53,818 bases of DNA from JAJYLM01 sp964547905 (GTDB lineage: Bacteria > JAMCPX01), in contig CAZJPN010000090.1 in NCBI GenBank assembly GCA_964547905.1, positions 1-53,818 on the forward strand, read 5' to 3'. The first letter of the stretch is position 1. Each line of letters begins with the position of its first letter. Of this stretch, positions 43,650 to 51,324 are shown piece after piece. Below the pieces are notes generated by a model that was not told the origin of the DNA, did not search any database, and saw nothing but the letters and a program-made list of their open reading frames with translations. The position numbers and the translations under genes are program-made.

Positions 43650-44426
43650 ATGAAGGCATTCATAAATTGCATGGCAGCTATCATGGTCATGATAATCGCA
43701 ACAACCAATGCACGTGCGAATGCAACCAAGAGTAATGATACCTCAGAAAGGATCCACTCCATACAGCAAGCTCTGGATGCAGGAACAAGCTCTGCAAAGC
43801 TCTGGTGGAATGGCTGGTTTGGTTTTTATACCGTCGCAACCGTAATTCCTTTAACAGCGGCATTTATATCCGATAACAGAATGATCAAGATGACAGGTAA
43901 CGACAGAATACTTCATATATCGGATGACATCAAAATGCTTCATATAACAGGCGGATTATCAGCGGCACAGTCGTTCATAGGGTTTTCCAGTATGCTTATA
44001 TTTCCATTTACCCCCAAGAATGCTGCAGAGGAACTCAGGAGCATGCCGGAAAATACACCGGAAGAAAAGGCCAAAAAACTCGAAAAAGCAGAATTGCTTC
44101 TCAAGGAATCATCCGAGGAAGAGTTAGCCGGCAAATCATGGATACCGCACGTCTATGGATTTCTGATTAATGCCTTAGGTGCGGTTATAACATGGCAGGT
44201 ATACGGAAACAAAATAAGGGAAGCAGGCGGCACACCATGGAAACAGGCACTGTCAACCTTTGCTATCGGCATTTCTATAAGTGAATTGGTAATATGGACT
44301 GAACCGACCCAGGCGATATCGGACCAAAAAAATTACATAGACAAATACCATTCTAAAATCGAATCGAATTTTTTAATATTGCCGTCCGAAAACGGGCTTA
44401 CCTTCATTGCTGCGGTAAGATTCTGA
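43650..44426 (+). CDS. Exported/membrane protein of unknown function
   Basis: A 258-residue protein not recognised. From the ATG at 43650 a clear signal-like N-terminus appears (KAFINCMAAIMVMIIATT, then ARA). An ATG ten codons upstream is possible, and neither has a good ribosome site. Two or three further hydrophobic stretches are seen (FGFYTVATVIPLTAAFI, TGGLSAAQSFIGFSSMLIF, PHVYGFLINALGAVITWQV), separated by a charged Glu/Lys-rich helix (about 118-155: ENTPEEKAKKLEKAELLLKE). It ends in FIAAVRF, loosely like a membrane-anchored protein. It lies just upstream of tRNA-Leu, outside the mobile element, transcribed divergently from abfD. No function is assigned. Confidence 0.7.
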   Translation: MKAFINCMAAIMVMIIATTNARANATKSNDTSERIHSIQQALDAGTSSAKLWWNGWFGFYTVATVIPLTAAFISDNRMIKMTGNDRILHISDDIKMLHITGGLSAAQSFIGFSSMLIFPFTPKNAAEELRSMPENTPEEKAKKLEKAELLLKESSEEELAGKSWIPHVYGFLINALGAVITWQVYGNKIREAGGTPWKQALSTFAIGISISELVIWTEPTQAISDQKNYIDKYHSKIESNFLILPSENGLTFIAAVRF

Positions 44427-44487
44427 AGTCCGTTCAAACCATTCTTAACCTTGACAAAATCATACGCCTGTATAGACTTTATACAAA

Positions 44488-44571
44488 GCCGGAGTGGCGG
44501 AATTGGTAGACGCGCCAGATTCAGGGTCTGGTGGCTGAAAGGCTGTCAGGGTTCGAGTCCCTGCTTCGGCA
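44488..44571 (+). tRNA. tRNA-Leu(CAG)
   Basis: The acceptor stem GCCGGAG pairs with CTTCGGC (one G-U), the discriminator base is A, and CCA is not encoded. The anticodon stem CCAGA/TCTGG encloses TTCAGGG with anticodon CAG (44522-44524). The long variable arm (type II tRNA) and GGTTCGAGTCC T-loop confirm Leu. Its last 34 nt form the left copy of the element's 40-bp repeat, which continues 6 nt beyond it, so the present 3' end may have come from the element. Confidence 0.97.
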
Positions 44572-44577
44572 AATTTT
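44538..44577 (+). repeat. Left attachment repeat (attL), 40 bp
   Basis: Covers the last 34 nt of the tRNA-Leu gene (including the T-arm) plus AATTTT. It is identical over 40 nt to 51282-51321. Confidence 0.92.
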
Positions 44578-44688
44578 TAAAGGTCTTGAAAGATAAGGTT
44601 AATTCTCTGCAAACCCTTATCACAAGCGAATCAGCGGACTTTTATATAGTTACATTGTTATACATGATTCTACATCATTTAAGTTCTA

Positions 44689-44721
44689 TTTTAGACACAT
44701 TTTAGACACAAATCGGACACA
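44689..44721. repeat. Three tandem 11-bp iterons near the left end
   Basis: TTTTAGACACA twice (44689-44699 and 44700-44710) and a related AATCGGACACA (44711-44721). The 15-mer CACAAATCGGACACA (44707-44721) recurs exactly at 51198-51212 near the right end. Candidate integrase arm-type or excisionase sites. Confidence 0.7.
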
Positions 44722-44766
44722 GTGTAAAAGTAGTATTTATATGAGTTATACGGAGCTTGCATGTTA

Positions 44767-45000
44767 TTATTTACATCCATTTAAAAGTTCAAAAAATCTT
44801 TTTCTGGACATTCCTGCCGTTTTCATTAATTCATGAATTATACCTTGCCCTACATCGGTATAGGTAGGAATGATTAAGGGACGATTAATTCCCTTTTTTA
44901 CATAAGCCTTATGAGATGATTCCTGACGCTCAAAAACAAAACCATCTTTTTTAAAGATACATTCAAGTACTTTCCAATGGAGCGGAGTTATGCGTGGCAT
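44767..45000 (-). CDS. hicA: HicA-family mRNA interferase toxin
   Basis: A 77-residue protein starting MPRITPLHWKVLECIFKKDGF, with the double-stranded-RNA-binding-like fold of HicA and its catalytic His in RQESSHKAYVKKG. It ends GMSRKRFFELLNGCK. It degrades mRNA when freed from HicB. A TTG start at 45012 is an alternative; I prefer the ATG at 45000 by similarity to the subfamily. It overlaps hicB by 13 nt and follows it on the same strand, the antitoxin-first order. It probably stabilises the element. Confidence 0.88.
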   Translation of the reverse strand: MPRITPLHWKVLECIFKKDGFVFERQESSHKAYVKKGINRPLIIPTYTDVGQGIIHELMKTAGMSRKRFFELLNGCK

Positions 45001-45302
45001 ACAGGGAGGCAATTCCCCCTTGTAGAAAATGGTATAGGAACGGTAACGAACCTATGATCCTTAATTGGTTTGTTAGAGGTTTTCATTATATGAAATCCAC
45101 ATTCTTTTAAAACTGCATCAAGAGTCCCCCGCTCAAAACAGCTTGTAAGAAATAATTTTATAGCTTCCTTTATATTCTTTTTTGCTTCTTCTGTAGAATA
45201 ACCTTGGCTATAAACCCTCAAAATTTTGCAAGATGAGATATAGAGATTCCCTTTCTTTTTTATTTCAATTGGTAATTTAAATGCCCATTGCCCATTTAGC
45301 AT
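44988..45302 (-). CDS. hicB: HicB-family antitoxin
   Basis: A 104-residue antitoxin. The partial RNase H-like HicB fold is visible: LPIEIKKKGNLYISSCKILRVYSQGYSTEEAKKNIKEAIKLFLTSC. It has no clear C-terminal HTH, so autoregulation may involve only part of the protein. A GGGAGG ribosome site precedes the ATG. It neutralises the HicA encoded downstream. A promoter with an overlapping palindrome lies at 45376-45413. Confidence 0.85.
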   Translation of the reverse strand: MLNGQWAFKLPIEIKKKGNLYISSCKILRVYSQGYSTEEAKKNIKEAIKLFLTSCFERGTLDAVLKECGFHIMKTSNKPIKDHRFVTVPIPFSTRGNCLPVCHA

Positions 45303-45375
45303 TCTTTGCCTCCCTTCTCAAGGCTATCAAATCTAAGCATATCATATTATATATTATGCAATGTTATGCACATTT

Positions 45376-45413
45376 ATAATGCTGTCTTTTAAAGACTTTG
45401 TCAAGTTGACAAA
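45376..45413 (-). promoter_or_regulatory. hicBA promoter with overlapping palindrome
   Basis: On the minus strand TTGACA (45404-45399), 17 bp, CATTAT (45381-45376). A perfect 17-bp palindrome TTTGTCAA-c-TTGACAAA (45397-45413) covers the -35 box, a likely antitoxin operator. Confidence 0.65.
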
Positions 45414-45448
45414 TCTTCTCACCTCTGCTTATTAGCAGCGTATGGCTT

Positions 45449-46618
45449 TCAATACAATGGAGTTTCCATCAATATTGTTTTTAACTTCGGGACTGTATTG
45501 TGAAAATTCGCTTGTGTTCTATAGGTGTACTGGCCTAAATATTTAGCCATTCCGGTAACCATAAGAAAATTTATTGGATAGTCAAAGCTTATATAACAGA
45601 GCCCACCGGCGGCCTCTCCACTCGCACAATAAAACAACCCTACGTTTGCATTTATTATTTGAAACCTCGAAGCCTTCTCAAATACAACACATTTATCTCT
45701 ATCACTATAAGGGTTAATTTCAGACAAATCATTTATTATCCCCTTTTTACAGTTTTTCTTTAATATACGTAATACATCCATATCAAGGTTAAATCCTATA
45801 TCATTCCACTGCGCGGCTTCATCAGCGGTAACGCCGGCTTTCTTCCACTTTGTAACATCACCAAGACTAATGCCTGCTTCAGACCACTGCTCTGCTTGAC
45901 TAACAGTGAAGCCGGCATGCTTCCATGCTTTAACATCATCAGGTGTATATCCTGCTTCAGAAGTAAACCCAGCCTGCCTCCACTCTATAGCATCACCAAG
46001 ACTAATGCCTGCTTCAGACCACTGCTTTGCTTCATCAACAGTAAAGCGTGCTTCAGACCACAGAGTTGCTTCAGGGACTGTAAACCCGGCTTCCTTCCAT
46101 TTTGCAATATCATCAGGACTTGAGAACCCAGCTTTATTCCACTGCTCTGCTTGACTAACAGTGAAGCCGGCATGCTTCCATGATAAAGCTTTAACGGGAT
46201 CATATCCAGCCTTAGACCACAAACTTGCTTCATCAATAGTAAATCTACCCTGCTTCCAAGATGAAGCATCATCAGAATCATATCCCGCCCTACACCATGA
46301 AGTTGCTTCAGTAACTGTAAACCCGGCTTCCTTCCAAGATGAAGCATTATTGTAAGGTGTGTGTAAAATACATCTATGGCCCTCATTATTGTGCCCATAA
46401 ACATTGAACCCTGCATTATACCACATTTGAGCCTCTTTTGAGTCGCTAAAATTAGACTTATAGCAAAGATTGCCTTCACAGTAAGACCCGTTCCCACAGT
46501 AACCTCCGCTGTAACTACTGCCACAAGGTACGCTATTAATGGGTGCACAATTTGAAACAAGATCAGACAGGATCAGACACATTAAAGAAACTATTAAACT
46601 GTAAGCTTTAATCTTCAT
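45449..46618 (-). CDS. Exported protein with about 16 W-x-x-A-G-F repeats
   Basis: A 389-residue protein of unknown function. The signal-like N-terminus (MKIKAYSLIVSLMCLILSDL) is followed by Cys24; the lipobox is imperfect (VSNC), so lipidation is uncertain. A Cys-rich segment (PCGSSYSGGYCGNGSYCEGNLCY) follows. Residues about 62-276 hold about 16 tandem 13-14-residue units of the type E-A-x-x-W-x-x-A-G-F-T/S-x-x, one of them truncated (TSEAGY). The regular Trp suggests a solenoid or helical-hairpin array at the cell surface. The C-terminal 110 residues form a distinct domain with 3-4 Cys. It overlaps the unknown gene upstream by 4 nt, so they form an operon. It may be an adhesin or receptor-blocking cargo protein, as a guess. 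Confidence 0.75.
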   Translation of the reverse strand: MKIKAYSLIVSLMCLILSDLVSNCAPINSVPCGSSYSGGYCGNGSYCEGNLCYKSNFSDSKEAQMWYNAGFNVYGHNNEGHRCILHTPYNNASSWKEAGFTVTEATSWCRAGYDSDDASSWKQGRFTIDEASLWSKAGYDPVKALSWKHAGFTVSQAEQWNKAGFSSPDDIAKWKEAGFTVPEATLWSEARFTVDEAKQWSEAGISLGDAIEWRQAGFTSEAGYTPDDVKAWKHAGFTVSQAEQWSEAGISLGDVTKWKKAGVTADEAAQWNDIGFNLDMDVLRILKKNCKKGIINDLSEINPYSDRDKCVVFEKASRFQIINANVGLFYCASGEAAGGLCYISFDYPINFLMVTGMAKYLGQYTYRTQANFHNTVPKLKTILMETPLY

Positions 46619-47400
46619 GTGAAAACCTCCTCTAACTTTTTTAGCACTGACAAAGCCTTGTCTTTTAATTCATTAAATTGTTTATTAGAAATAGGACCAA
46701 TTCTCTTAGTTTGCACTCTAATAGTGTTCGGGGCATAGTTTACCCCTCTTGACGCTAAACTCCTCAAAGTATCGTAAGGGTTCAAGCCTAACTTCTTCAT
46801 ATCCTCTACAAAGAGTTCTTTTGCACTTTTTTTATCTTTTGGCGTGGGTTGATTGGTTTTTAAATATTGGCTAAGGTGAACCCATAACCTGTAAGTGGAA
46901 GCCAAGCCCCGCTTCTTTAACAGTTCATAGTAGAGGAGAGAACGAATGATGCCAATGTCCTGTCGCTGCTTATAAGTGGGTACGCCCCTCTTTAAGCCTG
47001 CCTCTTTTCTAAGTTTTCTTTCTATCTGTCTCCTTTTCTTATTGGAAACCCCCATCCTATTCTTATCCCAAAAATTCCTTATTAATTTTTCGTATTTTTT
47101 ACGAGCCTCATCATAAGGCGTAGATATTTCAAATTTCGTTAACTCCGAAGGACATGTCATAGCCACCGCATTTATTAAATTAGATTGTTGCTTTAAAAAA
47201 CTAACACCCTTTTTTTGTATGGATTCATAAAATGCTCTGGCTTGATAATACCATATTCTTAAATGTAGCCTCTCATCGGTTCTCCATTCATAAAATTCGT
47301 GGGCATCCATAGGGAGTCGCCATGCTTTATACCAGTTTGCCCACTCCTTATCGGAATCGGGGTGATCTAATTTTGTTTCGCTTTCGTGCATATCAACCAT
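46615..47400 (-). CDS. Unknown basic protein encoded with the repeat protein
   Basis: A 261-residue protein not recognised. It starts MVDMHESETKLDHPDSDKEW (the ATG at 47391 is an alternative) and has an Arg/Lys-rich middle (about 115-160: NKKRRQIERKLRKEAGLKR). A C-terminal half with RSLASRGVNYAPNTIRVQTKRIGP looks helical and nucleic-acid-binding-like. A longer frame starting at 47634 runs antisense through the HTH gene and is rejected. It overlaps the repeat-protein gene by 4 nt and faces the xis-like gene across a 63-bp gap that should hold divergent promoters. Confidence 0.65.
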   Translation of the reverse strand: MVDMHESETKLDHPDSDKEWANWYKAWRLPMDAHEFYEWRTDERLHLRIWYYQARAFYESIQKKGVSFLKQQSNLINAVAMTCPSELTKFEISTPYDEARKKYEKLIRNFWDKNRMGVSNKKRRQIERKLRKEAGLKRGVPTYKQRQDIGIIRSLLYYELLKKRGLASTYRLWVHLSQYLKTNQPTPKDKKSAKELFVEDMKKLGLNPYDTLRSLASRGVNYAPNTIRVQTKRIGPISNKQFNELKDKALSVLKKLEEVFT

Positions 47401-47463
47401 TCCAGATATATACAATAGCACAGGATATAAAATTTCACAAATGTATAAATAGAGGGGAACATT

Positions 47464-47673
47464 ATGAACACTAAAAGACGATTCGTGAATATCGGGGAAC
47501 TGGCTGATATGCTCAATGTGCGGGTACACACGATTTACGTCTGGGTATCCCAGCACAAAATTCCGTACCGCAAATTCGGGAAGGCGCTGAGGTTTGATCC
47601 TGAAGCTGTGTTGCAATATTTCGCTGACAAACAATCAACAGAAAAACTCAAGGGGTATAGCCATGAGCTCTGA
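47464..47673 (+). CDS. Small MerR-like HTH protein (excisionase / AlpA type)
   Basis: A 69-residue helix-turn-helix protein of the HTH_17 class (NIGELADMLNVRVHTIYVWVSQHKIPYRKFGKALRFDPEAVLQYFA), found in excisionases and AlpA-like activators of mobile elements. GAGGGG precedes the ATG. It overlaps the start of the RepA-like gene by 11 nt, placing it at the head of the element's plus-strand operon. It probably directs excision or activates replication genes. Confidence 0.85.
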   Translation: MNTKRRFVNIGELADMLNVRVHTIYVWVSQHKIPYRKFGKALRFDPEAVLQYFADKQSTEKLKGYSHEL

Positions 47674-49054
47674 GCTCGAATCTCAAAAAATCGTGGATTC
47701 ATTACACACGCTTGACGGATTTCGTGAGGTCAGAGACCTGGACACAGAGATTTATGCGCGAGAAAAAAAAGACATTCTTAAAACTATATGTTCTTATTCC
47801 CCTGATGTCGTAAAAGACGCGATAAAAAAATATAACCTCGCTTGCCCTCAGCGAAAGTTTTCCGTTAGCGAATTCTTACCCTCAGACCTCATGTCCTATT
47901 TCATTAGGTGGAATGATGTTCGTGAGATGAACGTTAAAGTAGAATATGTTCTCGAAGGCTTAATTCCAAAAACTGCCATAACACTTCTATTTGGTCGCGG
48001 CGGCATCGGAAAGACTACCGTTGCCCTGCAAATAGCACGGGCAATAGCAGAGGGTGTTCCTTTCGGGAATTTGTGTACGATAAAAACGCCCGTCTATTAT
48101 ATAGACTTCGAAAACCCTTTGCCTGTGCTCAAAGAAAGAGCGGTCAATATCGGGCAGGCTGAAAATTTCTACGTATGGCATCTTAGCTCCACCCCCATGC
48201 CTCCACGCCTCGATGGCGCGGATTGGCAGCAATATAAACAGTTGCCTCCGGGACTTATTGTATTCGATACTTTAAGGGCAGCCAATCTCTCGGACGAAAA
48301 TAATTCTCAGGACATGGCGCTTATAATTGCCCGTTTGAAGGAGCTGCGAGAAATAGGGTTTACCGTCCTTCTTTTACATCACACCCCGAAAGGAAATGAA
48401 AGTATCTACAAGGGATCCACGGCCTTGCTTGATCTGGTTGATCATGTACTTGGTTTTGAAAACGTGCACAGTGCGGAAGGCGTACCGGTTGAATTTGACG
48501 CCGATAACCTCTACGGGCTTGGAACACGCATTAAGACCCGATACAATCCATACCAGATATTCCTTAAATTTAATCCGGCAACAAAGACCTTTGAAATTGC
48601 AACAGACCCGGAGGTCGAAACCCTCGAAGCCATTTGCGAGCTATTGCAGGATAAGGGCGAGATGACAACAAACGAAGTGTATATTTTGGCTTACAGGGAA
48701 CTTGGCATTAAGAATAAACCGCAATTCCTAAAGCTCTTGAAAAAGGGGGTCGGGAGGTACTGGACAACAGAAAAACGGGGGCGGTCGGTCATCTATGGTT
48801 CATTAGTTCAGCCCCTTAAGGGCAGAACTCCTGAACCGATAAGCAGTAGAGGAGAAAAAACCTCTGAACCGATGCGCAACTTAAATTCCCCGCAAACCCG
48901 CATCAATACAGTAGAGTTCAATAGTTCAGGGGGTGTCAGAACCGATGAACCGATGAACAATGAATCAAAAAAACCGATGGTTCAGGGCGATTTATGGGAT
49001 AGGGGAAGCAAAAACAACGCTGGCGAGGGGACCGGGGAGGATATGGTTATATGA
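47663..49054 (+). CDS. RepA-like AAA family ATPase
   Basis: A 463-residue protein of the AAA_25/RepA helicase group. Walker A is LLFGRGGIGKTTVALQIARAIAEG (about 108-131), YYIDFENP lies after it, Walker B is LIVFDTLRAA (about 194-203), and LLLHHTPKGNESIYKGSTALLDLVDHVLGFE holds the sensor and finger region. The C-terminal 150 residues are proline/charge-rich with RTPEPISSRG and may bind DNA. I start at 47663 (AAGGGG site); an upstream start would lie inside the preceding gene. It likely drives replication of the excised element, or acts as a regulator. It is coupled to the TubC_N-like gene by a 4-nt overlap. Confidence 0.82.
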   Translation: MSSELESQKIVDSLHTLDGFREVRDLDTEIYAREKKDILKTICSYSPDVVKDAIKKYNLACPQRKFSVSEFLPSDLMSYFIRWNDVREMNVKVEYVLEGLIPKTAITLLFGRGGIGKTTVALQIARAIAEGVPFGNLCTIKTPVYYIDFENPLPVLKERAVNIGQAENFYVWHLSSTPMPPRLDGADWQQYKQLPPGLIVFDTLRAANLSDENNSQDMALIIARLKELREIGFTVLLLHHTPKGNESIYKGSTALLDLVDHVLGFENVHSAEGVPVEFDADNLYGLGTRIKTRYNPYQIFLKFNPATKTFEIATDPEVETLEAICELLQDKGEMTTNEVYILAYRELGIKNKPQFLKLLKKGVGRYWTTEKRGRSVIYGSLVQPLKGRTPEPISSRGEKTSEPMRNLNSPQTRINTVEFNSSGGVRTDEPMNNESKKPMVQGDLWDRGSKNNAGEGTGEDMVI

Positions 49055-49476
49055 ATTTGAGCAATACCATTATCCAGCTTAAAAGCATCGGCGTATCTTT
49101 AGCTGTGGTTGCAGGAAACATAAAAGTACATATACCGGATACTACACAACAGGCACACCCTGAAATAGACGCCTTGTTAAAAGAACTGAAGGCCCATAAA
49201 CCGGAAGCAATCCAGATATTATCACAACAGAAAAAGGCATGGGTCGAACCGGAACTCAAGCCGGTACGGGCACTCCTGTTATGGTCTGAGCTTCTACAAG
49301 GACATTTTTGGTGGTTAATAGAAAAGTCCGCACTGCCGGAGATACAGAAGGACGGCATACCCATTTATGACGATGAAGAAATTGACATCATGCTTGATGC
49401 GAAAAATGATGAGGAACGCAGGAGCCTGCATTTATTCAAACGCAAATTCAATGCAAAGATACACAAGTCTACATAA
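49051..49476 (+). CDS. TubC N-terminal docking domain-like protein
   Basis: A 141-residue protein. Its first 60 residues match the TubC_N docking-domain pattern (LKSIGVSLAVVAGNIKVHIPD ... EIDALLKELKAHKPEAIQIL), known from megasynthase docking but also recurrent next to replication genes of mobile elements. The rest (about 65-141) is not recognised. It overlaps the RepA-like gene by 4 nt. It may be a partner that docks to the ATPase. Confidence 0.75.
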   Translation: MNLSNTIIQLKSIGVSLAVVAGNIKVHIPDTTQQAHPEIDALLKELKAHKPEAIQILSQQKKAWVEPELKPVRALLLWSELLQGHFWWLIEKSALPEIQKDGIPIYDDEEIDIMLDAKNDEERRSLHLFKRKFNAKIHKST

Positions 49477-49477
49477 A

Positions 49478-49504
49478 ATGTCCGCAGATGTCCGCAGATG
49501 TCCG
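49478..49504 (+). repeat. 10-bp tandem repeats in the gap before the HTH gene
   Basis: ATGTCCGCAG twice plus ATGTCCG, directly repeated. It could be a small iteron for the RepA-like protein or a regulator site. Confidence 0.6.
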
Positions 49505-49529
49505 TTTTTAATCCACAAGGAGGCATAAA

Positions 49530-49967
49530 ATGAATGGACACGGGGGGAAACTCACACGCAAGCAAGAACAGGCTATTGCCCTGCTCTTAGAGGAGCCTAC
49601 GCAGTCCGTGGTGGCTAAACGGCTTGGTATCAGTGAACGGACTTTATCCCGCTGGTTGAAGCGCCCGGACTTCCGAAGCGCCTACGATAGGGCAGGCAGC
49701 GAGATGCTTGAAGATGCTATTCGGATACTGAAAACCGCGGGCAGGGCTGCCTTATACGCTTTGCGCAGGAATCTTGGCTGTGGAGTGCCTTCGGCAGAGA
49801 TTGCCGCTGCAAAGAGCATCTTAGAATTTGCCTTCAGAACTCTTGATAGAGAGTCCGTAAAAAAATCAGAGTCTGCTGGAGGCAAATCCATGCTTGATGA
49901 GATACAAGAGGCTGTAGAACGAGAACGCGCAATAGAACAGGGTCATTCTGAAACAGAGATAACATGA
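49530..49967 (+). CDS. HTH protein, possibly a terminase small-subunit-like DNA-binding protein
   Basis: A 145-residue protein with an N-terminal helix-turn-helix (KLTRKQEQAIALLLEEPTQSVVAKRLGISERTLSRWLKRPDFRSAYDRA) of the phBC6A51/homeodomain-like type used by phage terminase small subunits and transposase-associated proteins. A helical region follows (AIRILKTAGRAALYALRRNLGC) and a charged C-terminus. AGGAGG precedes the ATG. If it is a TerS homologue, the element could be a packaging-dependent satellite; this is conjecture. Confidence 0.7.
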   Translation: MNGHGGKLTRKQEQAIALLLEEPTQSVVAKRLGISERTLSRWLKRPDFRSAYDRAGSEMLEDAIRILKTAGRAALYALRRNLGCGVPSAEIAAAKSILEFAFRTLDRESVKKSESAGGKSMLDEIQEAVERERAIEQGHSETEIT

Positions 49968-50169
49968 TTGGCGTGCTTCCATTTATAGGCTATTTGCATA
50001 CACATAAGCAGTTTAATTCGATGAACTCCATGCCATACTACCAATTAGCTATTTTAACGGCTTTTAAAGCCTTCCTTCTTGCAATTCCCGTGCCTCTACG
50101 TTATGTATGCAATTGCAGAGAATTAACCACTTTCTCGACCTCGAATCTAAAAGAAAGGGGGTGTAAAAT
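49968..50169. other. 200-bp gap before the integrase gene
   Basis: It holds GCAATTCC...GGTATGCAATTGC-like near-inverted sequence and the integrase ribosome site GAAAGGGGGTG. A 69-codon frame here shows no coding features and is not called. Confidence 0.4.
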
Positions 50170-51216
50170 ATGAGTTTGACTAAACGAGGTCAAAAATGGT
50201 GGTTAGACATTACTTACAACGGTAAACGGATAAGGGAGTCAACGGGTACAAGTAATAAGAAGCTTGCAGAGCAGATCGAGGCAAAGAGAAGAATGGAGCT
50301 TGTAGAGGGTAAGTATTTTGATAAAGGGCAAGGTGACAAGAGGACGTTTGAGAATATGGCAAATCGGTATATGCAGGATTGTGCGGATAGAAAAGCACCC
50401 GGTACTCAGGAAAGAGACAATACATCTTTGAGACATTTGCTGCCGGTGTTCGGGAATATGTATCTCTCACAGATTGCCCCTGCCCAGATAGCAGGCTACA
50501 AGGTACAGCGGGAAAATGAGGGAGCTTCACCGAAAAGCATAAACCATGAACTTGGCTTCTGTAAGCACGCCTTTAACATTGCCATAAGAGAATGGGAATG
50601 GGTTCGAGACAATCCATTTATGAAGGTGAGTGCGGAAAAGCTACCTCAACCAAGAGTTCGCTATCTGACCACAGAGGAGTTTGAAAAGCTATATCAAACG
50701 TGCAATGAGCGGTTAAAGCCGATTGTATTGCTTGCCGTTCAGAGCGGTATGCGTCAAGGTAACGTTCTAAGTCTTAAATGGCAGGATGTAGACCTCGGCA
50801 GAGGTATAATCACGCTTGAACACACAAAGAACGGAGAGCGTCTTGGTCTGCCCATGAACGAAACGGTTCAGGGGTTGTTATCAGGGCTTAACAAGGTGAG
50901 GCATATCAACAGTGATTTTGTATTCCATGACAAAGCAGGTAACAGGCTGACCAGGCAAGCCATACTGCATTCTTTTAAGAGAGCATGCAGGAAGGCAGGC
51001 ATTCAGGACTTCCGGTTCCACGATTTGCGTCATACCTTTGCAAGCTGGTTAGTTCAGAATGGCGTTGACCTGTATAGAGTGCAACGGCTTCTTGGGCATA
51101 AGACAGGTGAGATGACAAGGCGGTATGCGCACCTTGCACCGGATAATCTGAGAACAGCGGTAAGGGTGTTAGATGGGCAGGCAGGTAAAAGTTACGTCAC
51201 AAATCGGACACAATGA
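50170..51216 (+). CDS. int: Tyrosine recombinase / integrase
   Basis: A 348-residue phage-type integrase. The arm-binding N-terminus (RGQKWWLDITYNGKRIRESTG) is followed by a core-binding domain and the catalytic domain with R195 (GMRQGN), K220 (EHTKNG), H284-x-x-R287 (HDLRHT), H310 (GHKTG) and Y319 (RRYAHL). All the catalytic residues are present, so it is probably active. It lies 65 bp from the right-hand attachment repeat, at the end away from the tRNA. A strong GGGGGTG ribosome site precedes the ATG. Confidence 0.95.
   Translation: MSLTKRGQKWWLDITYNGKRIRESTGTSNKKLAEQIEAKRRMELVEGKYFDKGQGDKRTFENMANRYMQDCADRKAPGTQERDNTSLRHLLPVFGNMYLSQIAPAQIAGYKVQRENEGASPKSINHELGFCKHAFNIAIREWEWVRDNPFMKVSAEKLPQPRVRYLTTEEFEKLYQTCNERLKPIVLLAVQSGMRQGNVLSLKWQDVDLGRGIITLEHTKNGERLGLPMNETVQGLLSGLNKVRHINSDFVFHDKAGNRLTRQAILHSFKRACRKAGIQDFRFHDLRHTFASWLVQNGVDLYRVQRLLGHKTGEMTRRYAHLAPDNLRTAVRVLDGQAGKSYVTNRTQ
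51198..51212 (+). repeat. 15-bp repeat shared with the left end of the element
   Basis: CACAAATCGGACACA, identical to 44707-44721, overlapping the 3' end of the integrase gene. It may mark integrase arm-type sites at both ends. Confidence 0.65.
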
Positions 51217-51281
51217 AGCAGGCTTGAATTATGTATGGCTCGTAAGGTCTTAAAAAGACAAAGGTTATTTGAGTGTTAAAA

Positions 51282-51321
51282 AAAGGCTGTCAGGGTTCGA
51301 GTCCCTGCTTCGGCAAATTTT
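51282..51321 (+). repeat. Right attachment repeat (attR), 40 bp
   Basis: An exact copy of the tRNA-Leu 3' end and 6 following bases. If the element replaced the tRNA tail on integration, this is the original chromosomal tail; the cca ATG follows 3 nt later. Confidence 0.92.
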
Positions 51322-51324
51322 ATT

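Larger units (their letters stand above)
44538..51321. mobile_element. 6.7-kb integrated genetic element in tRNA-Leu
   Basis: The element is bounded by two identical 40-bp direct repeats (44538-44577 and 51282-51321) matching the 3' end of tRNA-Leu, and carries a tyrosine integrase at its right end. Other modules are an excisionase-like HTH protein, a RepA-like ATPase, a TubC_N-like protein and an HTH protein, all on the plus strand. hicBA and a two-gene surface-protein unit lie on the minus strand. It has no capsid, tail or conjugation genes. The composition fits a small integrative plasmid or phage satellite. The minus-strand cargo genes look more AT-rich than the flanks. Confidence 0.9.

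Noticed and set aside
44451..44705. Plus-strand frame spanning tRNA-Leu
   Set aside because: It reads through the tRNA gene and has no ribosome site.
47401..47634. Upstream extension of the unknown basic protein, antisense through the HTH gene
   Set aside because: The extension has no ribosome site and covers the clearly recognisable excisionase-like gene.
49964..50173. 69-codon frame between the HTH gene and the integrase
   Set aside because: No coding features or family resemblance; it overlaps the integrase start and ribosome site.
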